DNA of 64,000 bases from Dallia pectoralis (taxonomy: Eukaryota > Chordata > Actinopteri > Esociformes > Umbridae): the NCBI GenBank assembly GCA_029465975.1, contig CM055736.1, positions 10,143,707-10,207,706 on the forward strand. The letters are read 5' to 3'. Both the position numbers and the translations under genes were made by a program. The notes beneath the pieces were generated by a model. That model did no database searches, was not told where the DNA came from, and was given only the letters and a program-made list of their open reading frames with translations. Below are positions 50,509-63,367 of the stretch, in pieces; the first letter of the stretch is position 1, and each line of letters begins with the position of its first letter.

Positions 50509-51039
50509 CAGACGTTCCATGATGTGTAAATGGGCATATCTTTTTGTTTCACTCATGTTAAACACCAGTCTATTATCAGATCAGATGAGCCCTATTTTAA
50601 GACCTATAACGACCGATGGGCTGTAATAGGATTGGTATAAAGCGATGCAGGTTGGGCATTTAGATTGTGTCTGGTTTATTGCGGCTAGTGAACCATACAT
50701 ACATTATAATTGGCGGATGTGTAGGACCCTGTCATACCAAACTACGTTTGTAACATGACACCTCATTACTTAGTTTCTGAGACACTTTTTCATAAGCAGT
50801 CATTCACATGTTAATGTGAGTGTGCAGGTGTGTGTTTCATAGTAGTCTAGACATCGGATACCGCGCACACACACACACACACACGGTCCTGACACATGTA
50901 AATGTCCTCAGGCTCACGCTGTGCATTCTGGTGAGACAGACGAGACAGATTAGAGGTGCTTGCGGGGAGAAGCTCTTAATTGGCCACCAAATTAATGTCA
51001 TAGCCCATGTCAGATCAGAAGCATGACACGATGGGGCCT

Positions 51040-51480
51040 CATGCTAAGTGGTGCCGCTGAGTCTTCTGGGATGGTTGTGAAGCTCACTCTCGAAACATCT
51101 CCGTTTCAGGCCATACAGGATGTGGACTGGTCTTGTTAACAAACGCAAGTGTCTGTGTTCTTTTTCCCATCGTAATATTTTCTTTTTATTGGCCAGTCGA
51201 AGATATGGCTTTGTCTTTGCAACTCTACCCAGAAGGCCAGCATCCATAAGTCGTCTCTTCACGGTAAACGTTTGGTGAAGGGTGTTTTTTGCGGATACTA
51301 TTTATTGAAGCTGCCTGTTGAGGACCGGTGTGGTGTCTGTTTTTTTTTAAACGCGGCCTCCCACTTCTCTTTCTATTCGGGTTAGACCCAGTTTGCAGTG
51401 TTCTGCAAAAGCAATAGTACACAATGTTGAACAACTTCAGTGTCTTGGCAACTTCTTGCTTGGAATAGCTTTCATTTCTA
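51040..51480 (-). pseudogene. Tc1 transposase pseudogene
   Basis: Minus-strand reading gives TGSNPNRKRSGRPRLKK (the Tc1 helix-turn-helix linker with its GRPR motif) and, further on, RRLMDAGLLGRVAKTKPYLR then LANKKKILRWEKEHRHL, the classic Tc1 transposase DNA-binding part. The two lie in different frames and stops follow, so the gene is broken; the DDE catalytic half is not visible. Confidence 0.8.
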
Positions 51481-54400
51481 AGAACAAGATTTAAAAGACT
51501 AAAAGTTTCAGAAGAGCGTTTCTTTCAGGCCCTTTTGAGACTGTAATCGAGCTCGCAAACATGGATGCTTTAGATACTCAACTGGTCTAAATTAGGACAA
51601 CTGTATTTTACTTATTTTATACGCACCGCAGATTTTAGCGGTGCTGACATAATCGCAAAAAGGATTTTCTAATATTCGGCTAGGCATTTAAAATGATAAT
51701 ATGAGCAACCACAAAGAAATGTATCCCATTGGAACACAAGAGTCTGGAAGCTGATAATGATAACTGGCCTCTGTATGCCTATGTGGATATTCTATTCAAG
51801 AAAAGATGTTTCCAGCTATAATATCAGACCTAATTTACAACATTGTCTACACTGCATTGCTGATCAATTTGATGCTATTTTAATAGACAAACATTTTAGA
51901 GACCCCAAACTGAGAGAACGTTTCCACGGCACACACTCAAACCACCCCACTCAAACCAATGCAATCTCTGGGCATTCACAACTGATTTACTCACTAATCC
52001 CAGCAATATAAAATGATGCAAACCAAAACTGTCAGCGCATCGCTAAATAATAATCAAGGCTGTCTGAGAACGGGCCGGTGTTAAAGACGAGACCCATGTA
52101 CCGGGTTCTCTGGAGATTCACAGGCTTGGATGAATCAACCTAGGCCACATTATTAGCAGACACTGTTGATCATGCTGTCCTGTGCCATGGTCTGCCAGAG
52201 GCTCGTTTGTGGAGAATCCCGTATGGTTAGTGAACCTTAACCTGACACGATAGGTTACATTCATTATGGATCAGATGGGACAGATTAAATAACACCAAAC
52301 AGGCTAGCGTCAGCCTGATGGCTACACATTTTAAAATGGATAGTGGGTGTGTGTGTGTGCGTGTGTGTGTGTGTGTGGGTGTGTGTGTGCGTCTGTAGAT
52401 TCACCTGTATTATGTGTTTACTGTGGTTACACACAGTGTATTTGGAAGAAACTCTGCAGCCTGTGCAGGTTTGTCACTCTCCAACGCGCATGTTTGCTTT
52501 TTTTCTGTTAGGCAGGCGTGTTTTTGTGGGCGTGTCCGTGTGCATGTGTCTCTGCCCATGTCTGTGTATGCGTGTCTGTGTGTGCAATCACATCATAGGA
52601 ACTCATGATGACCAGCCAACACATTTATCAAAATGGAGGACAGGGTAGCTGACAACGCAAGTCCTTAGTAATGACATTAGTTTGAGTAAACACCAAAATG
52701 TTACTTTCCGTAAAAGAATTGTGACATTGTTGAGGTTCCAGATATGTCCTGGATATAAATGAATGTCTTTGAGCCCGGCTCTATCAATTACATGAGGATT
52801 AAAGACACCTACCAGATGGCAGTTCTAGCCCAGATTTTATTTTTCTCTTCTACAGTGAAAATGCTGCTTCAGGTTTTACCTTTGAACACTGGCACAGGCC
52901 GCTAATTCATATTCAATGTGAGCGTGTAATTACTACCATGGCGCTTGGCTCGTTCTGCATATTGGCATTTATATTTAAAAAATGTTTTGATTGTTTTCTC
53001 TCTAGTTGATTACATGCACTTTTCTCTATCTGACTCTTGTCATTTTACAGTGATGAAGAGTGAATGTCACTATAATTTTTTTATAAGACCATTCTAGAAG
53101 AACTACCTTTTTAATGGAAAACATTTGCATAATCAAATCCAAACCTTGTTTTTTGCTAACAATCCCACAAATGTGAAACGAGTCTGGGAGAGAAAAATTA
53201 TAATTCAGACCTATGATTTTGGATCTCTCCAAGCAAATTTAAAACCGCAAGACCTGGTGTCCCTGGAGGAGTGAAGGCCTAGAACAGGTTTACATAGACA
53301 TTTAGATGCTTTCAGTTGTCACTTGATGTCACTAGTTGTTTTGCGTTATGTGAGAGGCATATTGTGTTACTTGACACTTACAAACACACAGTACACTCAT
53401 ATGCCCGTATGCTCACAGACACATCTGCTGTTTGTTTGCTATTTGTCTTGTTTCCTGTGTCGCCTGTCTGGTTGTCTATTTTGTTCATGTTTCTTCCATG
53501 TTTTAGCACCGTCCTCCACAGGAGCTCTCGTGCCTTTTACCAGGCTGTTATTGTAATGAACTAGTTGTTCCTAAATTATTTGCCGGGAGCAAAACAAAGC
53601 TCAGGGCATGGTCTTTTGTAGGAAAAATGCGAATTACCTTTGTTTTGTTATTTTAAACGCGACAACCTTGACAGGAAGTGACCTGGCTGTTGTTACCACG
53701 GGTCCTTGCTCCCTGACTGTCACTCCTTATCAACGGTGTGTTCCTTTCCCCTTCACTTCCTGTTTTCAAAAAGCTAATCAAATGAGACAGAGAAGAAGAA
53801 GAGAAGGACGGATAGAAAAGGACTATGGGATTATGACACCATAATGGGTGCATGAAGAGGGTTTGTGTATTCTGTCATCGGAATAAGAGTCAGATACAGC
53901 CCATATGCTGGCTCTGTTTATTAAAGAAGTAAGAACAGGGAGTAAGCAGAGATATCTGAGGACATTTGAGATTCCACTGTAATTTTCTAACGATTTCACA
54001 TTTTTACTGCCACAGTAACATAACCACAATATATAAGCTCATGCATGTGTTTCCATTGACAACATGAAGGAAAGACCAAAGCAGGTTCCTTATATGGTGT
54101 TTGTTTGGCCCCCATTGAGACACGCTGCTAGTGCCTGGGAGCGGAGGAATGGGACACCAGGTAAAGGCAAATTGCCAAATATACTTATCCAGTCAGTCAA
54201 TTGGTTAATGATTTAAAAGTGGAATAAGTGGATTGGAAAACTGGTAATAGAATAATTTCATAACTCCAAGCGATACCAGCAGCGTTGAAATAACACTTGG
54301 CTGCATTCAGTGCAATAATTTCCATCGTGGCAATTTGAGGCGCACACAAGCTGACAGGCACATGAAAACACAAACGTTAGCTTTTCTATATTTGTGATGA

Positions 54401-55382
54401 CTCACTTGGGACCAGAATGTATTACCATTTAAAAATCTGATTTCACTTACAGCTTGCTAGTCCTTATGACCTAGAATACCCCATCTTTATTGTGTGTTGG
54501 AGCTAGAGAAATCTGCGTCCGTTTTTCCTCCTCTGAATAAAGCAGTGTGTGTTTGTGCGTGTCTTTGTGTGTATCTCTGTATGTATGTGGGTGTGGACTG
54601 TGGATGTCTGTGTGTGTCTGTCTGTCTTTGTGTGTATATCTGTTGGTGCGTGTGACTCAGAGTTTGAGGCATTGATTTTCGCTTGTCGGTACAGTTGACA
54701 TTTGTGAAATAATTCCTCCCAGAGTTGATGCGCTAATCCATTACACTGCTTTTCTGGCTGCATTTAAAACCAGAATGTTGGATCAAGGTCACACTCACTT
54801 GGGCAGGTGCCCAACCAGCCTGAGGGTGTCACTGGAGGGTGATGAGCCAAGGAACTCCCTGACGACTATGCGCCCCTCTCTGGGGCAATGCTACCAATGT
54901 GTTCCACCCCAGGAGAACCCAGCCAGATGCCAGCAAGTGGCACATTCAAGACTCCAAACTATACTGAGCTGGAGGCATACATTTTGGCAGTAAAACTAAA
55001 TTGGTGTGTAGGTATGTAGTGCATTTGATTGATGATCTGTTATTGTGTGTGTGTGTGTGTGTGTGTTTCTATTAGCTGTCCAGATAGCATTGCCCTTGAA
55101 AGAAAGACACACAAGGCTGCAAACTGACTGGCTCTGTCTGATCAGCTAGAAACACACTTATCTCCCACACGCAACCCCCTGGTTGCATTAATGCTCAGAA
55201 TGCACACACACACACACACACACCTCAGGCTCTATTTCTAGCTGTCTGAACAGGAGAAAAGGCAAAAGAGAGACTGCGGATATCTAAAGGGGAGATGGAA
55301 GTATGTGATGGCCACGAGACGGTGCACAAAACCCTGACCTCCCCTGCCCCCTAAGAGCTCCACAACCAGCGTATTGAATTGA

Positions 55383-55413
<31 letters not shown>

Positions 55414-55692
55414 TTCTCTCACTGTCTGCATTACCCATGTGATCAGAGCACTCTTATCAAGCCTGGTGTTTGACGTGCCGCAGATCTCAGTTCCCCCCGC
55501 TGCCTGTCCTTTTGATTAGCCTGCAGCTAGCATACACACCACACACACACATACACACACACAGAAATGCAGTGTTTCCGGACAGACAGGACCCCAAGCT
55601 AGCCTGCATCATGTTCCCACAGTGGCGCCTCACATTCCCATATCTCACATCAGTGTGGGTGGATACATGCCTGTATGTCTATATCTATGTAT

Positions 55693-56688
55693 ATACAGTG
55701 ACCATCGTCATTTAACGGACAACGGCCATTTTGTTGTTATTTTCTTCCGGTGTTCCAGCACTTTGAGTTTGAAATTATACAACGACAATGTGATTAAAGT
55801 GCAGACTATCAGCTTTTATTTCAGGGTATTTTCATACATTTCGGATGAACTATTTAGAATTGACTACGCTTTTAGCACCAATCATTAGGCAGTTTAACAT
55901 TACAAAGTGATAGTCATCTTTGTTAGTATTTGGTCGCATACCTTTTGCATGCAATGACTGCTTAAAGTTTGCCACGCATCAACATCACCAGACTCTGGGT
56001 ATCTTCCCTGGTGATGCTCTGCCAGGCCTGTAATGCGGCAATCTTTAGTTTCTGCATGTTTTGGGAACTTATTCACCTCAGTCTACTCTTCAGCATGTAA
56101 AATCAGATCCGGTGATCCACTCGGCCAGTCAAGGATCTCCTGCCGTATGTTTAGGGTCGTTGTCTTGTCGCGTGATGAAGTGTCGTCCATGAGTTTGGAG
56201 GCATTTGGCTTTATCTCTTTCCATCACTCTGGTTCATGTTAGTCAGAGTGTTTTGGATCTGCCCAGAGATTTTGCAATGTTCCTGATTGATTGATGTTAA
56301 TTTCTGAGCCTTATAACGGCCATCTTTATTTGCATCAACACTGTCTTCCTCATGTTGTCACACCCCAACAACAACAACCTCCAAAAGCAATAGCAAACAC
56401 TAAAATCCAGACGATTCATTAACAGCTCTCCTGCATTCACTCTTAACACAAATGAATCCACCTGCCTAACAAAACACACCCACGAAGACAATTCCACAAG
56501 TACTAGTAGTTTATATAAAAGGTGCTTTCATTTTTAAACGGTTCCTCTGATATGTATGAACATACCCAGACATTCACGCTGACAGTCTGCACTTCAACCT
56601 CAGTATCATTGTGTGTCCTTTCAAACAGGGCTAGAGTATCGACTCAACATAACAAAAAATAATTAATGAATTATGGTGCTCACTGTAT
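55693..56688. mobile_element. Tc1/mariner-type element, about 1 kb, with terminal inverted repeats
   Basis: The left end tatatacagtgaccatcg (from about 55689) and right end ggtgctcactgtatata (to about 56691) are inverted copies, tatatacagtgagcacc against tatatacagtgaccatc, flanked by TA as expected for Tc1/mariner. The interior has tatttggtcgcataccttttg, gcatgcaatgactgcttaaa and ctctgccaggcctgtaatgc, a known fish Tc1-type sequence in antisense. The interior is deleted and mutated. Confidence 0.7.
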
Positions 56689-58730
56689 ATATATCAATGT
56701 AAAAATAACTATATGTGTGTGTGTGTGTGTGTGGGTTTGAACTCCAACCAGCAACTGCTAAACATCTCCATAATGGTCTTGTTAGCATAATTCACAGCAG
56801 TTGTTAGCTATGACAGAAGCCACAGGACTCTGTTCGGTCTTAATTGAGGCTTTTGTTGGAGCTGCGTGTACGGATCACACCATCCTGCTCCCCCCCCACC
56901 CTGTTTACTCTGTGCTCCCCCACGTCCCCCCACCCAGCAACGTCTTGAATAATGAGGATCCTCTGTGGTAAAGATGCCATAGCTGGTCATTGACAACGCT
57001 AACAGACCGACGGTCTGGTTGTTTGTGCTCTTTCAATCCGCTTCTGCTTGGCTGCTAAAGGCCGGCAACCTCCAAATAAGGGACAAAACAAACACACACA
57101 GAGTTTTTCAGGTTTTTCCGAAAATACCTGGGAACAGCAGGCTAGCATCATAATCACAATCTCCTCAACTGAGATTAAACACCCGGATTACTGGGGCCTC
57201 TCGTATGAAATTAATCTCTCATCTCCTTGGCCTTCATTGTCCTCCCAGCAGAACATGTTCTGTTCCAGATGTCCCCATCAACGAATCACCTACTGTGCTG
57301 ACCTCCACGGGTCCAAATAAATATCTCTTTTAAAGGGCACCATCCCCTCTCATGTCCATGTCTGAGATTTCTCCTCATCAGTCTGACCACCAAAAGCTAT
57401 CATTATGCTCCAAAACACACACACACACACACACACACAACCATCTATAACCCCTAGAAACTGGCCTCAGCAGAGGTGCTGTTTTAACAGTGAGTAGAGA
57501 GTTTTAATTGTAAATGATAAGTGAAGTGGGTCAATATGTGTCTTGAAGAGCTAGGATTTAGAGCCAGGGGCCTGCTGATGTTGATTTAAATCCAACATTT
57601 AGATGTAGTGCCAAAGGCATGTTGTTCTGTGTTGCCAGTGTATTTAACAAGGCAACGGAGCCGGACTCCGACGACACACGGAGCATATTCAGTCATCCCC
57701 GCCTCGTTGCCGGGCGCAGGGGTTTAGCTATTGTTGCCACGGCAGCAATTAATTGCCAACTACATGAATGTTGTGTATTAATACTCTGAGGATTCAATGT
57801 TTTAATTAGTGTTTTGTGTTAATACTCTTTGAGAAAATGTACAGCTGTACCACCAGAAGGGTCAGCGAGTGTGTGTTAAAGCTCTGCATTTAAAAGTGTG
57901 TGTGTGTGACTGTGTGTGTGTGACTGTGTGTGTGACTGTGTGTGACTGTGTGTACAGTGTGTACAGTGTCTCACACGTTGAAACGTATTCAAGGCATTTT
58001 TAAGTGTGGTTCTTCCAACAGATAGAGTGCTAATATTGAATGATGGAGAAGGCCACTTTAGTTAATTACATTCTTGAACAAAGTAGAGGACATGAAGACA
58101 ATATGGCTGATCGGCTCCTTGTTCTTTACACCCAGACTCACACAAGAGCATATTGGTAGAAGAGAAAGCAATGATACTAGCCTCTGTGATGCTTTGTAAT
58201 TGAATAAATGTAAAGGATTTCTGTTCCAATGTGGTCTATGCGGCCTCTGTCTGTAGCCCAGTGACAGAAGTGACAGCTGACTGATCAACATGATACCTGA
58301 CTGTCCCTGAGGTGACAAACGACTCCACCACTTACGGTTATTTATGACCTCTCTGAACTGTGCGTGTGTGTGTGGACTCAGGAGCTGAAGGAATTAGCTA
58401 GTCGGTCAATTAGTAAATCAAATAAAACACTGACTTGAGGTAAAACCCACCTGTCGTTGTAAATGACTTCATCTTCTGAATCAACATTGCTGTTCAAATA
58501 CAGCTAAATCACAGCAGGGTGGACATGTTACAGTCTGGGAATATCAATCAATCTCTATCGCTAACATCTTGCTACCGAGTCTGGCAGAAACAAGCCAATG
58601 TTCCAAAAACAAGCCTATCCCCGCATCTTGATGTTAGCAACGAAGCACTGGTGTTGCCATGGAGCCTCAGAGACTAACAGTCTAAGTGATCGATGTTGTA
58701 TTGATGATTAGATACAGCTAATGAAGCTGG

Positions 58731-59750
58731 GTCACTAGATACATCCTAGAGATGTGGGGGTCGAGGAGGAGAGGAGAAATAGTCACTAGATACATCCTAG
58801 AGATGTGGGGGTCGAGGAGGAGAGGAGAAATAGTCACTAGATACATCCTAGAGATGTGGGGGTCGAGGAGGAGAGGAGAAATAGTCACTAGATACATCCT
58901 AGAGATGTGAGGGTTGAGGAGGAGAGGAGAAATAGTCACTAGATACATCCTAGAGATGTGAGGGTTGAGGAGGAGAGAGGAAATAGTCACTAGATACATC
59001 CTAGAGATGTGGGGGTTGAGGAGGAGAGGAGAAATAGTCACTAGATACATCCTAGAGATGTGGGGGTCGAGGAGGAGAGGAGAAATAGTCACTAGATACA
59101 TCCTAGAGATGTGAGGGTTGAGGAGGAGAGGAGAAATAGTCACTAGATACATCCTAGAGATGTGAGGGTTGAGGAGGAGAGAGGAAATAGTCACTAGATA
59201 CATCCTAGAGATGTGGGGGTTGAGGAGGAGAGGGGAAATAGTCACTAGATACATCCTAGAGATGTGGGGGTTGAGGAGGAGAGAGGAAATAGTCACTAGA
59301 TACATCCTAGAGATGTGGGGGTTGAGGAGGAGAGAGGAAATAGTCACTAGATACATCCTAGAGATGTGGGGTTGAGGAGGAGAGGGAAATAGTCACTAGA
59401 TACATCCTAGAGATGTGGGGGTTGAGGAGGAGAGGAGAAATAGTCACTAGATACATCCTAGAGATGTGGGGGTTGAGGAGGAGAGAGGAAATAGTCACTA
59501 GATACATCCTAGAGATGTGAGGGTTGAGGAGGAGAAGAGAAATAGTCACTAGATACATCCTAGAGATGTGGGGGTTGAGGAGTAGAGGGGAAATAGTCAC
59601 TAGATACATCCTAGAGATGTGGGGGTCGAGGAGGAGAGAGGAAATAGTCACTAGATACATCCTAGAGATGTGGGGGTCGAGGAGGAGAGGGAAATAGTCA
59701 CTAGATACATCCTAGAGATGTGGGGGTTGAGGAGGAGAGAGGAAATAGTG
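58731..59750. repeat. 51-bp minisatellite, about 20 copies
   Basis: Unit of 51 bp (agtcactagatacatcctag, agatgtgggggttgaggagg, agaggagaaat). Because 51 equals 3 x 17, the minus strand carries a 17-residue repeat (MYLVTISSLLLNPHISR) open for 212 codons. The array shows typed variants: ggtcg or ggttg, gaggaga, gagagga or gagggga. No start context or splice context supports coding. Confidence 0.95.
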
Positions 59751-60049
59751 AGAGAGACAGAGAACGGAAAACGGATCGAGGGGGATAGAGAGATGAAAAG
59801 ATGGAAACGTTTTAAGATGGAAAAACAAGGAGAACAGGAGAGGAAGATGAAGAGATATATAGGGAAGATACAAGAGAGGAAGATGTTCAAGCGGAAGAAG
59901 GGTGTGGATGGAAAGCGTTCAGCGCTTTGACAGCCCTAATGGACCTCCGTATGGCCCTCCGTCCTATTAACTGCCGTCCGGGTCTTTCAATACCTGTAAA
60001 CACAGAGTCAAGAGGAGCAGAACAGACAGCGGGTCAGACAATAAGACAG

Positions 60050-60411
60050 AGAATGGTTGATAGACAGAGCCAGAAAAAAGGGAAAACGTGACGATGGGAA
60101 TGGTTGATAGACAGAGCCAGAAAAAGAGGAAACATGAAGATGGGAATGGTTGATAGACAGAGCCAGAAAAAGAGGAAACATGAAGATGGGAATGGTTGAT
60201 AGACAGAGCCAGAAAAAAGGGAAAACGTGACGATGGGAATGGTTGATAGACAGAGCCAGAAAAAGGGTAAAACATGAAGATGGGAATGGTTGATAGACAG
60301 AGCCAGAAAAAGGGGAAACGTGACGATGGGAATGGTTGATAGACAGAGCCAGAAAAAGGGGAAACATGAAGATGGGAATGGTTGATAGACAGAGCCAGAA
60401 AAAGGGGAAAC
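60050..60411. repeat. 47-bp minisatellite, about 8 copies
   Basis: Unit gggaatggttgatagacaga, gccagaaaaaggggaaacat, gaagat, with a cgtgacgat variant alternating with catgaagat. Spurious minus frames (Phe/Ser-rich) arise from it. Confidence 0.93.
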
Positions 60412-60932
60412 ATTTAGGGGGGAAGAAGAGAGTTAATGGAACATTGAGGAATGTTCATTCCGACAACTGGATGTTTAATTCACTGAATATTGTCTGGAAG
60501 CCAGAATGTCGAAAGGAGATAACAGACTGTATTTTCTGTCCACATCTACATCAAAGAAACATAAAAGAGGTCCAGTAACCTTGAGGCACTGGGATCATCC
60601 CTGTACTCTCTTACTCTCTCTTCCTGCTACCTGGGAATTTGATTAGGAATTAGTGGATAGAAAAACTAATAAATATAATAATATGTAGGTATTTTACCCA
60701 AACAACAGGGCGGTTTTTAAACGCCAAAGGCTTATAGTCATTACGGCAGTGGCTTGTGGCCATTAGGGGCTGGTATATAAAGTGAGGTCACATCCTGTAT
60801 TTACATATATACAGTACCATGGCAACCCGTGGTTTATCCTATGGGTCGTAGCCCACAGAGAACTGGCTCAGGGCTGTTAGGAACATAAGAGTCAGTCAAC
60901 CATAAAGCAACCACAGAGTAAATATCGTGTGT

Positions 60933-60970
<38 letters not shown>

Positions 60971-61794
60971 TGGGTGTGTGTGTGGTTGATCCAGCCAGCC
61001 CCAGGCTCCGTGATGCCAGGGAGGTTTTACATGTAGGTGACTCAGCAATTGATCTTTATCATGACCTTGCAGGTGTCCTATTAACTCAATGAGAGCAGGA
61101 ACAACCCGGCCACAGCATTCCCCTGTGCTGCGTCGGGTTTCCTCCATGCTAGGCTCACACAAACAAACAGCTTAGGGACCTTTGCATAAGACTCGGCTTA
61201 CTGGCTATACATACACCTGGCGACGGTGTGACACACACACCCACGCACGCTCAGAGAGAGTGAATGCAGCGACGCCAACACCAACACCGCACGATGTCAG
61301 AGAAAGACCTGGGCTAAATGGATAGCGCCTGTCAGTGACACACCGATGGGATGCCTGTTTCCAGAAAGCATATTACCTTGGTAGCCCGATAAGGCAACCC
61401 GGCAAACACACAAAACGCATTAGTAACGCATTAACATGCTAAAGAGCTTGACAGGAGATGCTAATCACCCCTCTGTCGGTAGACACAAACAGGTGTGTGA
61501 CACGGATGCGGGCCAGGGCATAGTTTGACACGGCGTACCGATTTAAACACGCTTTATCTCTAATACGCCGCTTGTTTTAAAGTCATTTTAATGACCATTA
61601 TAATGTCCTATTTGCATAGGAGCCAGACACTCGGGTCTCTTTGCACACTTGGGATTTCTGCATGGGTTCTCTCCCGGTGCTACACTTATTTTGTGGCAGT
61701 CATTTTTTGAAGTTTTGCACTGAATGCTAAATAGCTGCAAATGCTCCATTTAAATAAGGGTGCCACATAAACCACATATTTGAGTAGTTTGAGA

Positions 61795-61990
61795 CCAGAG
61801 GAGGTTTTAGAGGAGGGATTAGGATGGAGTTGTTTAGAGAGAGAAGAGAAAGCGGAGAGGATGGATTAGGATGGAGTTGTTTAGCGAGAGAAGAGAAGTG
61901 AGATACAGAGAGAAGAGAGAGAGGATGGATTAGGATGGAGTTGTTTAGCGAGAGAAGAGACGTGAGATACAGAGAGAAGAGAAAAAGGAA
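61795..61990. repeat. Purine-rich tandem repeat, about 3 copies
   Basis: Roughly 60-70 bp units with ggattaggatggagttgttt and agagagaagagaa runs, repeated about three times; not coding. Confidence 0.75.
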
Positions 61991-62819
61991 AGCGAACAAA
62001 AGGATAGAAACTAGAGTGTCCTCAGTGGCAGACAGTCATTATCCTGTATATTCTAAAACATGGGCCATTTAATCACCTCTAACGAGAACCGCTTTAGTAG
62101 ATTAGCTGCTTAGTCTTTCCCTTTTTTAATAAGTAACTTACCAGATTCTCCTCAAACTCTCCATAGTGTTTCCTGACTCCTCCCCAGCATCTGCTGTAGC
62201 TTCCATCTCTTATGTGAGCCGAGGTGTTTCTACATCCACATATGTATGCTAAGCAGTGCCAGAAAGTTGGCTACACGAGACCCTGAAATAGCCCATACAT
62301 TTCATACTGGCCTACCAGGAGCTCCATCTCTTCTGCGTTCAATCTCGTCCTCAGTTACTTGCCTCATATGTCACCTGTGAAAGCAGGTGAGAGAATAATC
62401 AGCAACGTTTGATGGAAACATCACTTAGTGGATGTAAGTGGACAGTTACGTTGCTGCCATGTTGCCGTGCTTCGATCACAGAAGTGTGATATGTCCTGCA
62501 AATTATCTCTGAAGTGAATGTCATGTTGTAGTATACAGCACCTGACAAAAAGGCCCCGTCTGTGCTCAATGTTTTAATTAACCTTGTTCATGTCGTGATT
62601 GCATGAATGTTCTTTGAGCGAGTGATTTGTACCAAGACAAACTAGAAAGGAACCCCTACACACACACACACACCTTGGCACACACACGTATACACACACA
62701 CCTTACAGCTCGTTCCCCGCTGCTACATTTATCTATTTCTCACTGCCTCTCACTCCATCCCAGCTATTTTTCAATTCCAATTTTTGTGTGTGTGTGTGTT
62801 TTGAGTGTGGCTGCGTTGT

Positions 62820-62844
62820 TGGAGTTCAGTGGTGATGACGTCAG

Positions 62845-62929
<85 letters not shown>

Positions 62930-63062
62930 CGTGTGTCTGTGGAGCTCTGCTGTGATGACGATAGCTGTGTGTGCGTGTTTGTGTCTGTGGAGCTCTGCTA
63001 AGATGACAAAAGTTGTGTGTGCGTGTGTGTATGTCTGTGGAGCTCGGCTTTGATGACGTTAG

Positions 63063-63121
<59 letters not shown>

Positions 63122-63300
63122 CGTGCGTGTGTGTGTGTGTGTGTTCGTGCGTGTGTGTGCGTGTGTGTGTGTGTGTGTGTTGTTCGTGTGTGTGTGTGTG
63201 TCTGTGTGGAGCTCAGCTTTGATGACGTTAGTTGTGTGCGTGTGTGTGTATGTGTGTCTGTGCGTGTGTGTGTCTGTGGAGCTCGGCTAGGATGACGTTA
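62820..63300. repeat. (GT)n blocks alternating with a ggagctc...tgatgacgttag module
   Basis: Six copies of a roughly 30-bp module (ggagctcggctttgatgacg then ttagttgtg) at about 62820, 62940, 62988, 63038, 63208 and 63277, separated by GT runs of varied length (the longest 62845-62925 and 63062-63120). The first copy contains a perfect CRE palindrome tgacgtca at 62836-62843; most others have tgacgtta. Confidence 0.9.
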
Positions 63301-63367
63301 GTTCCATGCTGTATAATTGTCCTTGTCCATCCTCTGCCATTATCAGCCCCTCTGGGTTGTAGAGTTA

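Noticed and set aside
54775..54993. GC-richer block that might be a SINE or exon
   Set aside because: I could not identify SINE promoter boxes, a tail or flanking duplicates, and the open frame matches nothing I know.
58718..59356. 212-codon minus-strand frame with 17-residue repeats
   Set aside because: Arises because the 51-bp unit is a multiple of three; no domain and no gene context.
62627..63295. Cys/Val-rich frames near the window end
   Set aside because: Direct translation of GT dinucleotide runs.
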